A stretch of DNA of 64,000 nucleotides. It comes from Micrococcales bacterium 72-143 (GTDB lineage: Bacteria; Actinomycetota; Actinomycetes; Actinomycetales; Microbacteriaceae). This document shows positions 7,007 through 16,031 of the stretch, in pieces. Where the stretch lies: contig MKVM01000001.1 of NCBI GenBank assembly GCA_001898835.1, forward strand, positions 62,001-126,000. Direction: 5' to 3'. Under the pieces are notes generated by a model. That model ran no database searches. It saw nothing but the letters and a program-made list of their open reading frames with translations, and had not been told where the DNA came from. The position numbers and the translations under genes were made by a program. Position 1 is the stretch's first letter; each line of letters starts with the position of its first letter.

Positions 7007-8830
7007 TCAGCGCAGGGAGATGCCCTCGGTGACCGGGTTGCCCGAGTAGAGCTCCTCGATGACGGGCGCGAAGTCCTTGACGATGACGTTGCGCTTGATG
7101 GACATCTTCGGGGTGAGGTGGCCGCCGTCCTCGGTGAACTCGATGTCGAGGATCTTGAACTTGCGGATCGACTCGGCCCGCGACACCTTCGCGTTGGCGG
7201 TGTCGATGGCCCGCTGCACCTCCGCGATCACCTTCGGGTTGCGGGCCGCCTCGGTGAGGCTCATGTCGCCGGCCTCTCCGTTGTTGTTGAGCCACACCGG
7301 CAGCATCTCGGGGTCGAGCGTGATGAGCGCCGAGATGAACGGCTTCTGGTCGCCCACGACGACGACCTGCCCGATGATCGGGTTCGCCCGGATCGGGTCC
7401 TCGAGGCCGGCCGGCGCCACGTTCTTGCCGCCCGCGGTGACGATGATCTCCTTCTTGCGGCCGGTGATGGTGAGGTAGCCCTCGTCGTCGAGGGACCCGA
7501 TGTCGCCCGTGTGGAACCAGTCGCCGCTGAACACCTCGGCGGTGGCCTCCGGCTTGTTCCAGTAGCCGGCGAACACGTCGACGCCCTTCACGAGCACCTC
7601 GCCGTCCTCGGCGATCTTGATGCCGACGCCGGGGATGGGCGCCCCCACCGTGCCGATCTTGAACTTGGCGGGCACGTTGACGGTCGCGGGCGCCGTCGTC
7701 TCCGTGAGCCCGTAGCCCTCGAGGATCTTCACGTCGAGGCTGCGGAAGAAGTGTCCGAGGCGCAGGCCGAGCGGCGCCGAGCCGGACACGGCGTAGCGCA
7801 CCCGGCCGCCCATCGCCTCCTTGAGCTTGCTGTAGACGAGCTTGTCGAAGAGGGCGAACTGGATGCGGAGGCCGAACGGCACCTTGCCCGCGTCGAGCGC
7901 CTTCGAGTGCGCGATGGCGACGTCGGCCGCCTTGTGGAAGATCTTCTCCTTGCCGCCGGCGGCCGCCTTCTGCTCGGCGGAGTTGTAGACCTTCTCGAAC
8001 ACGCGCGGCACGGCGAGGAGGAAGGTCGGCTTGAAGCTGCCGAGCGCCGGGAGCAGCTGCTTGGTGTCTGCCTGGTGGCCGACCTTGACGCCCGCGTGCA
8101 CCGACAGGATCGCGATGAAGCGCGCGAACACGTGTGCGGTCGTGATGAAGAGCAGCGTCGACGCGCCCCCCTCCAGCACCTCCGCCATGGCGACCGCGGC
8201 GTTGCGGGAGAGCTCGACGAAGTTGGAGTGGGTGAGGATGCAGCCCTTCGGGGTGCCGGTCGAGCCGGAGGTGTAGATGAGGGTCGCCAGGTCGGAGCCC
8301 TTGGCCCGGGTTCGGCGCTCCTCGACCTCCGCGTCGCTCACCTCCGCGCCGCCGGCGACGAGCTTGTCGAGGTCGCCGAGGTGCAGCTGCCAGGCCTTTC
8401 CGATCTGGGGGAGGTCGGCGCGCACCTCGTCGAAGCGGGCGAAGTGCTCCGCCGTCTCGACGATGATGGCGTTCGCACCCGAGTCGGTGAGCGTGTAGGC
8501 GATCTGGGAGGGGGCTGAGGTCTCGTAGATCGGAACGAGTACGGCGCCCGCGAACCAGGTCGCGAAGTCGATGAGCGTCCACTCGTAGCGGGTGCGGCAG
8601 ATGAAGCCGATCTTGTCGCCCGGCTGGACGCCGGCGGCGATGAGGCCCTTGGCGAGCGCCACCACCTGACGGTGGAACTCGGCGGTCGAGACGTCCTCCC
8701 AGCCGCCGTCGGCGGTGGGCAGGGCGAAGAGCGGCGCATCCGGGGTCTGGGCGACGCGCTCGACCAGCAGATCGGTGGCGTTGGCCTCCGGGTCGGCGGG
8801 TACGACGGCGGGGACGTAGATCTCGTTCAC
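7007..8830 (-). CDS. AMP-dependent long-chain acyl-CoA ligase (FadD15-like)
   Basis: Adenylate-forming enzyme of 607 aa that activates fatty acids with ATP and joins them to CoA. The phosphate-binding loop YTSGSTGTPKG is at residues 186-196, the YGLTETT motif at 373-379, and the C-terminal hinge GRKKEIIVTAGGKNV lies before the mobile domain, so the enzyme is complete. I set the start at the GTG 8828-8830, which has an AAGGAG ribosome site six bases upstream; the ORF-track start at 9151 would overlap the divergent glucokinase gene. In mycobacteria the comparable fadD15 lies in the same broader neighbourhood as plsC and aroG. Chain-length preference cannot be read from the sequence. Confidence 0.93.
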   Translation of the reverse strand: MNEIYVPAVVPADPEANATDLLVERVAQTPDAPLFALPTADGGWEDVSTAEFHRQVVALAKGLIAAGVQPGDKIGFICRTRYEWTLIDFATWFAGAVLVPIYETSAPSQIAYTLTDSGANAIIVETAEHFARFDEVRADLPQIGKAWQLHLGDLDKLVAGGAEVSDAEVEERRTRAKGSDLATLIYTSGSTGTPKGCILTHSNFVELSRNAAVAMAEVLEGGASTLLFITTAHVFARFIAILSVHAGVKVGHQADTKQLLPALGSFKPTFLLAVPRVFEKVYNSAEQKAAAGGKEKIFHKAADVAIAHSKALDAGKVPFGLRIQFALFDKLVYSKLKEAMGGRVRYAVSGSAPLGLRLGHFFRSLDVKILEGYGLTETTAPATVNVPAKFKIGTVGAPIPGVGIKIAEDGEVLVKGVDVFAGYWNKPEATAEVFSGDWFHTGDIGSLDDEGYLTITGRKKEIIVTAGGKNVAPAGLEDPIRANPIIGQVVVVGDQKPFISALITLDPEMLPVWLNNNGEAGDMSLTEAARNPKVIAEVQRAIDTANAKVSRAESIRKFKILDIEFTEDGGHLTPKMSIKRNVIVKDFAPVIEELYSGNPVTEGISLR

Positions 8831-8865
8831 GGCAGCTCCTTCGGTACCGGTCGGGTGTGACCTCC

Positions 8866-8871
8866 ACTGTA
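8866..8871 (-). promoter_or_regulatory. Candidate -10 box of fadD
   Basis: TACAGT on the minus strand lies 35 nt before the fadD GTG, leaving room for the AAGGAG ribosome site. No convincing -35 was seen. Motif match only. Confidence 0.35.
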
Positions 8872-8934
8872 ACCCGGCGCGTCCCCCGGCCGCGCCGGGC
8901 CGGGCGCGGATCTCCGCGATCGGGGCCCGATCGA

Positions 8935-8940
8935 TAGACT
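8935..8940 (+). promoter_or_regulatory. Candidate -10 box of glucokinase gene (leaderless)
   Basis: TAGACT ends 8 nt before the GTG start of the ROK kinase, and no ribosome site fits between them. This spacing suggests that transcription starts at or next to the start codon. Confidence 0.45.
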
Positions 8941-8948
8941 CGTCCCTC

Positions 8949-9896
8949 GTGCATGCCATCGGAATCGACATCGGCGGAACGAAGATCGCGGGCGGACTCG
9001 TCGCCGAGGACGGCACGATCGTGCGCCAGGAGCGTCGCGCGACGCCAGCCGGCGACGGCGCCGAGATCATCCGGGCCGTCGTGGAGGTCGTGGAGAGCCT
9101 GCGGGGCGCCGAGGAGCTCGCCGCGGTCGGGGTCGCGGCTCCCGGCTTCATCGACGCCGCCCAGTCGACGGTGTACTACACGCCCAACATCCCCTGGCGC
9201 AGCGAGCCCCTGCGGGCCGATCTCGCGGCCAGGCTGCCGGGTCTCGACATCACGATCGACAACGACGCGAATGCGGCCGGTTGGGCGGAGTACCGCTTCG
9301 GCGCCGGTCGCGGCCACCGTGACATGACCCTGCTGACGATCGGCACCGGGGTGGGCGGCGCGATCGTCACCGACGGGCGCCTGCTGCGCGGCGGATTCGG
9401 CGCGGCCGCGGAGATCGGGCACATGCGCGTCGTGCCGGGCGGCCTCCCGTGCGGCTGCGGGCAGCGGGGCTGCATCGAGCAGTACGGTTCGGGGCGGGCG
9501 CTGCTGCGTTTCGCCAACGAGATCGCCGACCAGCGCGGCATCGGCCAGGCCCTCGCGGCGGCGCGCGAGGAGCAGGGCGAGCTCGACGGGCACCACGTGT
9601 ACGAGCTCATCGTCGCCGAGGACCCGGGCGCCCTCTACGCCTTGCGCGAGCTCGGCGGCTGGCTCGGCCAGGCGGCCGCCTCGCTCAGCGCCGTGCTCGA
9701 CCCGCAGGTTTTCGTATTCGGCGGCGGCGTCGCGGCGGCCGGAAAGCTGCTGCTCGAGCCGATCCGCGAGGCGTATCTCGCGCACCTGCCGGCCCGCGGG
9801 TTCCACCCGGAGCCGGGGTTCGCGACGGCCGAGCTCGTCAACGACGCGGGCGTCGTCGGCGCCGCGGACCTGGCACGCACCCACGCGAACGCGTGA
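8949..9896 (+). CDS. glk: ROK family glucokinase
   Basis: A 315-aa sugar kinase of the ROK family that probably phosphorylates glucose to glucose-6-phosphate. The N-terminal phosphate-binding motif DIGGTK is at residues 7-12. The sugar-binding region reads IDNDANAAGWAEY, followed by LLTIGTGVGGAIV and EIGHM. The ROK zinc motif CGCGQRGC has cysteines at 168, 170 and 175. There is no N-terminal winged helix, so it is a kinase rather than a ROK repressor. The start is GTG with a -10-like box 8 nt before it. A polyphosphate-dependent kinase (PpgK) cannot be excluded by eye. The next gene, an acyltransferase, follows after 61 nt and has its own TAGAAT box at 9928. Confidence 0.9.
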   Translation: MHAIGIDIGGTKIAGGLVAEDGTIVRQERRATPAGDGAEIIRAVVEVVESLRGAEELAAVGVAAPGFIDAAQSTVYYTPNIPWRSEPLRADLAARLPGLDITIDNDANAAGWAEYRFGAGRGHRDMTLLTIGTGVGGAIVTDGRLLRGGFGAAAEIGHMRVVPGGLPCGCGQRGCIEQYGSGRALLRFANEIADQRGIGQALAAAREEQGELDGHHVYELIVAEDPGALYALRELGGWLGQAAASLSAVLDPQVFVFGGGVAAAGKLLLEPIREAYLAHLPARGFHPEPGFATAELVNDAGVVGAADLARTHANA

Positions 9897-9957
9897 GAAG
9901 CATGAGCTGCGCGGCATCCGTCGCGCCTAGAATCGGACGGCGGAAGGGAGGCGCGAC

Positions 9958-10653
9958 GTGTTCTACCTGTTCCTGAAGAACGTCATCGTCGGCCCGTTCC
10001 TGCTCTCCGTGTTCCGGCCGTGGGTGCGCGGGTACGAGAACGTGCCGCGCGACGGCGCGATCATCTTCGCGAGCAACCACCTCTCGTTCATGGACTCGAT
10101 CTTCCTGCCGCTCGTCGTCGACCGGCAGATCCGCTTCCTCGCGAAGAGCGAGTACTTCACCGGCCGCGGCATCAAGGGCCGCATCGTCCGCTGGTTCTTC
10201 CTCTCGATCGGGCAGCTGCCGATCGACCGCTCGGGCGGTAAGGCCTCCGAGGCCTCCCTCAACACCGGTCTCGACCATCTCGCCTCGGGCGGCTGGCTCG
10301 GGATCTACCCCGAGGGCACCCGCAGCCACGACGGACGGCTCTACCGCGGCCGCACGGGGATCGCGCGGATGGTGCTCGAAGCGGGTGTGCGGGTCGTCCC
10401 GGTCGCGATGGTCGACACCGAGAAGGTGATGCCGATCGGCGCGAAGCTGCCGAAGGTGCGCAAGGTCGGCGTCGTGTTCGGGGAGCCCCTCGACTTCTCC
10501 CGTTTCGCGGGCATGGAGGGCGACCGCTTCGTGCTGCGCTCGGTGACCGACGAAATCATGTACGAGCTCGCGCATCTGGGCGGCCAGGAGTACGTCGACG
10601 TGTACGCCTCGAGCGTCAAGGGGCGCCCGCAGGCGAAGCCGGCCGCCGAGTAG
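9958..10653 (+). CDS. 1-acyl-sn-glycerol-3-phosphate acyltransferase (PlsC family)
   Basis: A 231-aa membrane-associated acyltransferase that probably acylates lysophosphatidic acid in phospholipid synthesis. The catalytic HX4D box appears as NHLSFMD (H41, D46), and the acceptor-binding box as YPEGTRS around 117-123. The first 20 residues are hydrophobic enough to anchor the protein. The GTG start is preceded by GGGAGGCGCGAC. A TAGAAT box at 9928-9933 could be its own promoter, giving a leader of about 25 nt. The mycobacterial Rv2182c acyltransferase occupies the same position relative to aroG and fadD15, so membership of this conserved neighbourhood supports a lipid role. Confidence 0.9.
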   Translation: MFYLFLKNVIVGPFLLSVFRPWVRGYENVPRDGAIIFASNHLSFMDSIFLPLVVDRQIRFLAKSEYFTGRGIKGRIVRWFFLSIGQLPIDRSGGKASEASLNTGLDHLASGGWLGIYPEGTRSHDGRLYRGRTGIARMVLEAGVRVVPVAMVDTEKVMPIGAKLPKVRKVGVVFGEPLDFSRFAGMEGDRFVLRSVTDEIMYELAHLGGQEYVDVYASSVKGRPQAKPAAE

Positions 10654-10709
10654 CCGCGCAGCCGCCGAGCGCGCCGCCTCGCCCGTCAGCGTCGGCATCG
10701 GCCCTCGGA

Positions 10710-10715
10710 TAGGCT
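10710..10715 (+). promoter_or_regulatory. Candidate -10 box of aroG
   Basis: TAGGCT about 50 nt before the GTG of the DAHP synthase; a CAGAGGAACC ribosome site lies nearer the start. No clear -35 was identified. Confidence 0.35.
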
Positions 10716-10767
10716 CGACTGCTGGGCTCTCCGCCCGCATCCGACACCCGAGCCAGAGGAACCACCC

Positions 10768-12138
10768 GTGGTAGACCCGTCCGAGACCGTTGTGCAGGCA
10801 GATCCCGCCGTGATCGCCGGTCTCGACTATTGGCGCGAGCTGCCCATCAAGCAGCAGCCCGAGTGGTCCGACCCGGATGCGGTAGCCGCGGCGTCAGCGG
10901 AGCTCGCGACGCTCCCGCCGCTCGTGTTCGCCGGTGAGGTCGACATCCTGCGCGACCGTCTCGCCCGCGCGGCGCGCGGCGAGTCGTTCCTGCTGCAGGG
11001 CGGCGACTGCGCCGAGACCTTCGCGGGGGCGACCGCGGACCAGATCCGCAATCGCGTGAAGACGCTGCTGCAGATGGCGGTCGTGCTCACCTATGGCGCC
11101 TCGATGCCGATCGTGAAGATGGGCCGGATGGCGGGGCAGTTCGCAAAGCCGCGCTCGAGCGACTTCGAGACCCGTGGCGACGTCACGCTGCCGGCCTACC
11201 GCGGCGACATCGTGAACGGCTACGACTTCACGGCCGAATCGCGTCAGGCCGACCCGAAGCGGCTCGTGCAGGGCTACCACACGGCCGCCTCGACGCTGAA
11301 CCTCATCCGCGCGTTCACGCAGGGCGGCTTCGCCGACCTCCGTCAGGTGCACTCGTGGAACAAGGGCTTCGCGGCGAACCCCGCCAACCAGCGCTACGAG
11401 GGGCTCGCGAAGGAGATCGACCGCGCGATCCGCTTCATGGAGGCCGCCGGTGCCGACTTCGATGAGCTCAAGCGCGTCGAGTTCTACACCTCGCACGAGG
11501 GTCTGCTCATGGATTACGAGCGGCCCATGACACGCATCGACTCGCGCAACGGCACGCCCGTCAACACCTCAGCCCACTTCCTGTGGATCGGGGAGCGCAC
11601 ACGCGAGCTCGACGGCGCCCACGTCGACTACTTCTCGCGCATCCGCAACCCCATCGGCGTGAAGCTCGGGCCCTCGACGACGGCCGACGCGATGGAGCGG
11701 CTCATCGACAAGCTCGACCCCGAGCGCGAGCCGGGCCGGCTGACCTTCATCACGCGGATGGGCGCGGGCAAGATCCGCGACGCACTGCCGCCGCTGCTCG
11801 AGGCGATCAAGGGCCTCGACGCGACTCCGCTGTGGGTCACCGATCCCATGCACGGCAACGGCATCACGACCCCGACGGGCTACAAGACGCGGCGCTTCGA
11901 CGACGTGGTCGACGAGGTGCGCGGCTTCTTCGAGGCGCACCGCAACGCGGGCACGCACCCGGGCGGCATCCACGTGGAGCTCACGGGCGACGATGTCACC
12001 GAGTGCCTCGGCGGCTCGGAGATGATCGACGAGGCGACCCTGGCGACGCGCTACGAGTCGCTGTGCGACCCGCGCCTCAACCACATGCAGTCGCTCGAAC
12101 TCGCGTTCCTCGTCGCGGAGGAGCTCTCCGCACGGTGA
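10768..12138 (+). CDS. aroG: Class II 3-deoxy-7-phosphoheptulonate (DAHP) synthase
   Basis: First enzyme of the shikimate pathway; it condenses phosphoenolpyruvate with erythrose-4-phosphate. The 456-aa length and the segments LLQGGDCAETFA, GRMAGQFAKPRS, YTSHEGLLMDYE, KLGPST and VTDPMHGN are typical of the plant/actinobacterial class II enzyme, which is unrelated in sequence to class I AroFGH. Metal-binding residues are visible as the C of GGDCAE, the H of DPMHGN and the E of HVELTG. It starts at GTG 10768. In actinobacteria this enzyme can pair with AroQ-type chorismate mutase, but none is in the window. It converges on the pknL-like kinase across a tight terminator hairpin. Confidence 0.97.
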   Translation: MVDPSETVVQADPAVIAGLDYWRELPIKQQPEWSDPDAVAAASAELATLPPLVFAGEVDILRDRLARAARGESFLLQGGDCAETFAGATADQIRNRVKTLLQMAVVLTYGASMPIVKMGRMAGQFAKPRSSDFETRGDVTLPAYRGDIVNGYDFTAESRQADPKRLVQGYHTAASTLNLIRAFTQGGFADLRQVHSWNKGFAANPANQRYEGLAKEIDRAIRFMEAAGADFDELKRVEFYTSHEGLLMDYERPMTRIDSRNGTPVNTSAHFLWIGERTRELDGAHVDYFSRIRNPIGVKLGPSTTADAMERLIDKLDPEREPGRLTFITRMGAGKIRDALPPLLEAIKGLDATPLWVTDPMHGNGITTPTGYKTRRFDDVVDEVRGFFEAHRNAGTHPGGIHVELTGDDVTECLGGSEMIDEATLATRYESLCDPRLNHMQSLELAFLVAEELSAR

Positions 12139-12140
12139 GC

Positions 12141-12158
12141 GCCTCCGCGAGCGGAGGC
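12141..12158. terminator. Bidirectional hairpin between aroG and pknL
   Basis: A perfect 8-bp inverted repeat GCCTCCGC/GCGGAGGC with a 2-nt centre, flanked by GAGC/GCTC that can extend the stem past a small bulge. It fills the 24-nt gap between the two converging stop codons, so it could serve both transcripts. There is no T-run. Confidence 0.5.
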
Positions 12159-12162
12159 CCGC

Positions 12163-14094
<1,932 letters not shown>

Positions 14095-14168
14095 CTTTCG
14101 AGTGTAGGAGGGCGTGTCTGAGTACCCCGGTTGCCACGCGGCCACCGGCACCGTCTCGAGCGGCTCGG

Positions 14169-15530
14169 TCAGCCCAGTTGCGCCAGCCACGAGGTTGCGC
14201 TCGTCTCCCACTTGGCGTAAGCGTTCGGGTAGGCGGAGATCTGGACGGCCTGCGCCGCCTGGGTGAGGCTCATCGACTGCCAGCCGGCGATGTCGAGCAG
14301 CCCGCGGGTCTTGCCCTTGTTGGGGTTCGAGGGGCCGCCGTAGAAGAGGCGCGCGGCGTGCGAGGCGTTGAGGATCTGGTCCTTCGTGCCCCAGCCGGTG
14401 CTCGGGCGCTGCTGGAACAGGCCGATCGAGTCCCGGTCGCCGTAGTCGATGTTGCGGAGGCTCGACTCCTGCATGGCGGCGGCGAGCGCGATGACGATGC
14501 CGCGGTCGGGCACGCCGAGCTCACGGCCGACCTGGATGATGATGCGCGCGTTGGCCGCCATCTCCGAGGTCAGCCCCGTGACGGTGGTGCCGTCCTGGAC
14601 GACGTTGACGCCGGGGACGGTGAGAGCGCGGCCCGCGTAGATGATGCTCGACCAGGACAGCCCGTTGGCGTCGAGTATCGCCTGGATGCTCACCCCGAAG
14701 GTGCGTGCGATCGAGGAGATGGTGTCGCCCGACTTGATGAGGTAGCTCGAGTTCAGCACGGGCGCGGGGCTCGACACGACGGGCGTGGTGGGCTCGGCGG
14801 GCTGCTCGGGCGCGGGGGCCGGTTGGGCGGGAGTGGGCTGGGCCGGCGTGACGGACGACACGTTCTCGGCGGCGAGCACCGTGCCGGGGATGGCGATCGT
14901 CTGACCCGGGTAGATGATGCTGGACCAGCCGAGGCCGTTGGCGGTCAGCACCGACTGGGTCGACACGCCGAACTTGGCGGCGATCCGGCTGATGGTGTCG
15001 CCCTTCTGGATCGTGTAACGCCCCCCGGTCGTCGCGGCGACGGGGGCGGCGGGCACGGGCGCCGGAGTGGAGGCGCCGCCCGTGAGCTTGAGCACCTGGC
15101 CGGGGAAGATGAGCGACTTCCAGCCGAGGCCGTTGAGGGCGAGCACGCTCGCGGTCGCGAGCCCGTATCGCCCCGCGATGCTCGAGACGGTGTCGCCCGC
15201 CTTGACGGTGTAGCTCGCGGGGGCCGAGGCCTGCGCCTTGACCGCGCTCGTGGCGGATGCGGCGGCGACGGCCGCGCGTACCGTGCTGCCGAGGGTGGTC
15301 TTCGGCTTCGCGGGCTTCCGCTCCGCGGAGGGTGCCGCATCCGCCGAGGCGACGGCGCCGGTCACCGTGAGGGCGCCGGTGAGCACGATCGGCATCGTCG
15401 CCATCATGCCCTTCGCGATGGCTGCGGGGACGGCGGTCTCGCGCGGCGCGCGAGGAGGGGCCGACGGTGTCGGTGCGAGGCCCGCGAACACCGCGCGCGC
15501 GCGATCCTCGACCTCATGCGTGTGCTGCAT
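14169..15530 (-). CDS. Secreted triple-LysM protein with lytic-transglycosylase-like C-terminus
   Basis: A 453-aa cell-wall protein. A basic N-terminus and hydrophobic stretch (about 42-62) form a late signal sequence or anchor. Three LysM peptidoglycan-binding domains follow at about 107-150, 172-215 and 263-306 (SYTVKAGDTVSSIA, RYTIQKGDTISRIA, SYLIKSGDTISSIA), separated by Pro/Ala linkers. The C-terminal domain (about 320-453) carries IALAAAMQESSLRNIDYGDRDSIGLFQQRP, a pattern seen in transglycosylase-like wall hydrolases, with the glutamate of QES as a plausible catalytic residue. The start is ATG 15530 with GGAAGGCAGGA upstream. It lies directly upstream of the PASTA kinase on the same strand, 74 nt apart, linking wall binding or cleavage with a wall-sensing kinase. 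Confidence 0.88.
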   Translation of the reverse strand: MQHTHEVEDRARAVFAGLAPTPSAPPRAPRETAVPAAIAKGMMATMPIVLTGALTVTGAVASADAAPSAERKPAKPKTTLGSTVRAAVAAASATSAVKAQASAPASYTVKAGDTVSSIAGRYGLATASVLALNGLGWKSLIFPGQVLKLTGGASTPAPVPAAPVAATTGGRYTIQKGDTISRIAAKFGVSTQSVLTANGLGWSSIIYPGQTIAIPGTVLAAENVSSVTPAQPTPAQPAPAPEQPAEPTTPVVSSPAPVLNSSYLIKSGDTISSIARTFGVSIQAILDANGLSWSSIIYAGRALTVPGVNVVQDGTTVTGLTSEMAANARIIIQVGRELGVPDRGIVIALAAAMQESSLRNIDYGDRDSIGLFQQRPSTGWGTKDQILNASHAARLFYGGPSNPNKGKTRGLLDIAGWQSMSLTQAAQAVQISAYPNAYAKWETSATSWLAQLG

Positions 15531-15677
15531 CGCCGTCCTGCCTTCCCCCCGGCCCGGGGCGTTTCCGGTTCGGGGATAACGTGTCACAGATGTTTAATAG
15601 TGTCAATTACCGTGGCTCATGTTGTTTGAGTTCATCTGTTCGTAACATTTCGCGCCTGCGGGTCGGGCGGGTGCGTC
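15531..15677. promoter_or_regulatory. AT-richer divergent regulatory region (LysM gene / Rv2175c-like gene)
   Basis: A 147-nt divergent gap that is clearly richer in A+T than its surroundings. On the minus strand TTGACA at 15601-15606 is a consensus -35; the best -10 choices downstream (ACGTTA/CGTTAT at about 18-19 bp spacing) are weak. On the plus strand TTGTTT and TAACAT near 15620-15650 could form a promoter with short spacing. The region is too short, and lacks the conserved blocks, for the c-di-AMP ydaO riboswitch often found before actinobacterial wall-hydrolase genes. Confidence 0.4.
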
Positions 15678-16031
15678 ATGCACGCTAGGAGGGTGACCGA
15701 ACCCGCCTCCGAGTGGCTCACCGTCCCCGATCTCGTCGATGCCCTCGGCATCACACCCGGCAAGGTGCACCGGCTCCTCGAAGACCGCCAGCTGCTCGCC
15801 CTACGCGTCGACGGGGTGCTGCGCGTGCCGGCGGCGTTCCTGCGCGACGGCGAGCCGCTGCACGAGCTCCGCGGCACGCTCATGTTGCTCGCCGACTCCG
15901 GCTACACCGACGAGGAGGCCATGCACTGGCTCACCACCGAGGACGACACGCTCGGCGTCGCCCCGGTGGAGGCGCTGCGCGCCGGTCGCAAGGCCGAGGT
16001 GCGGCGCGTCGCGCAGGCGCTGGCCTTCTAG
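15678..16031 (+). CDS. Rv2175c-like winged-helix DNA-binding protein
   Basis: A 117-aa protein with an N-terminal helix-turn-helix (about 10-55: EWLTVPDLVDALGITPGKVHRLLEDRQLLALRV) and a C-terminal helical domain (GTLMLLADSGYTDEEAMHWL) characteristic of the mycobacterial Rv2175c family. In M. tuberculosis the homologue is phosphorylated by PknL and phosphorylation weakens DNA binding (established for that species); the nearby pknL-like gene suggests the same pairing here. A threonine and two serines near the N-terminus are candidate sites. The start may be ATG 15678 or GTG 15693; an AGGAGG abuts the latter with no spacing, so I keep the ATG. Its stop shares a CTAG with the stop of convergent helR. 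Confidence 0.85.
   Translation: MHARRVTEPASEWLTVPDLVDALGITPGKVHRLLEDRQLLALRVDGVLRVPAAFLRDGEPLHELRGTLMLLADSGYTDEEAMHWLTTEDDTLGVAPVEALRAGRKAEVRRVAQALAF

Noticed and set aside
15531-15677. c-di-AMP (ydaO) riboswitch before the LysM gene
   Set aside because: Often present before actinobacterial wall-hydrolase genes, but the gap is too short and the conserved blocks are not visible.
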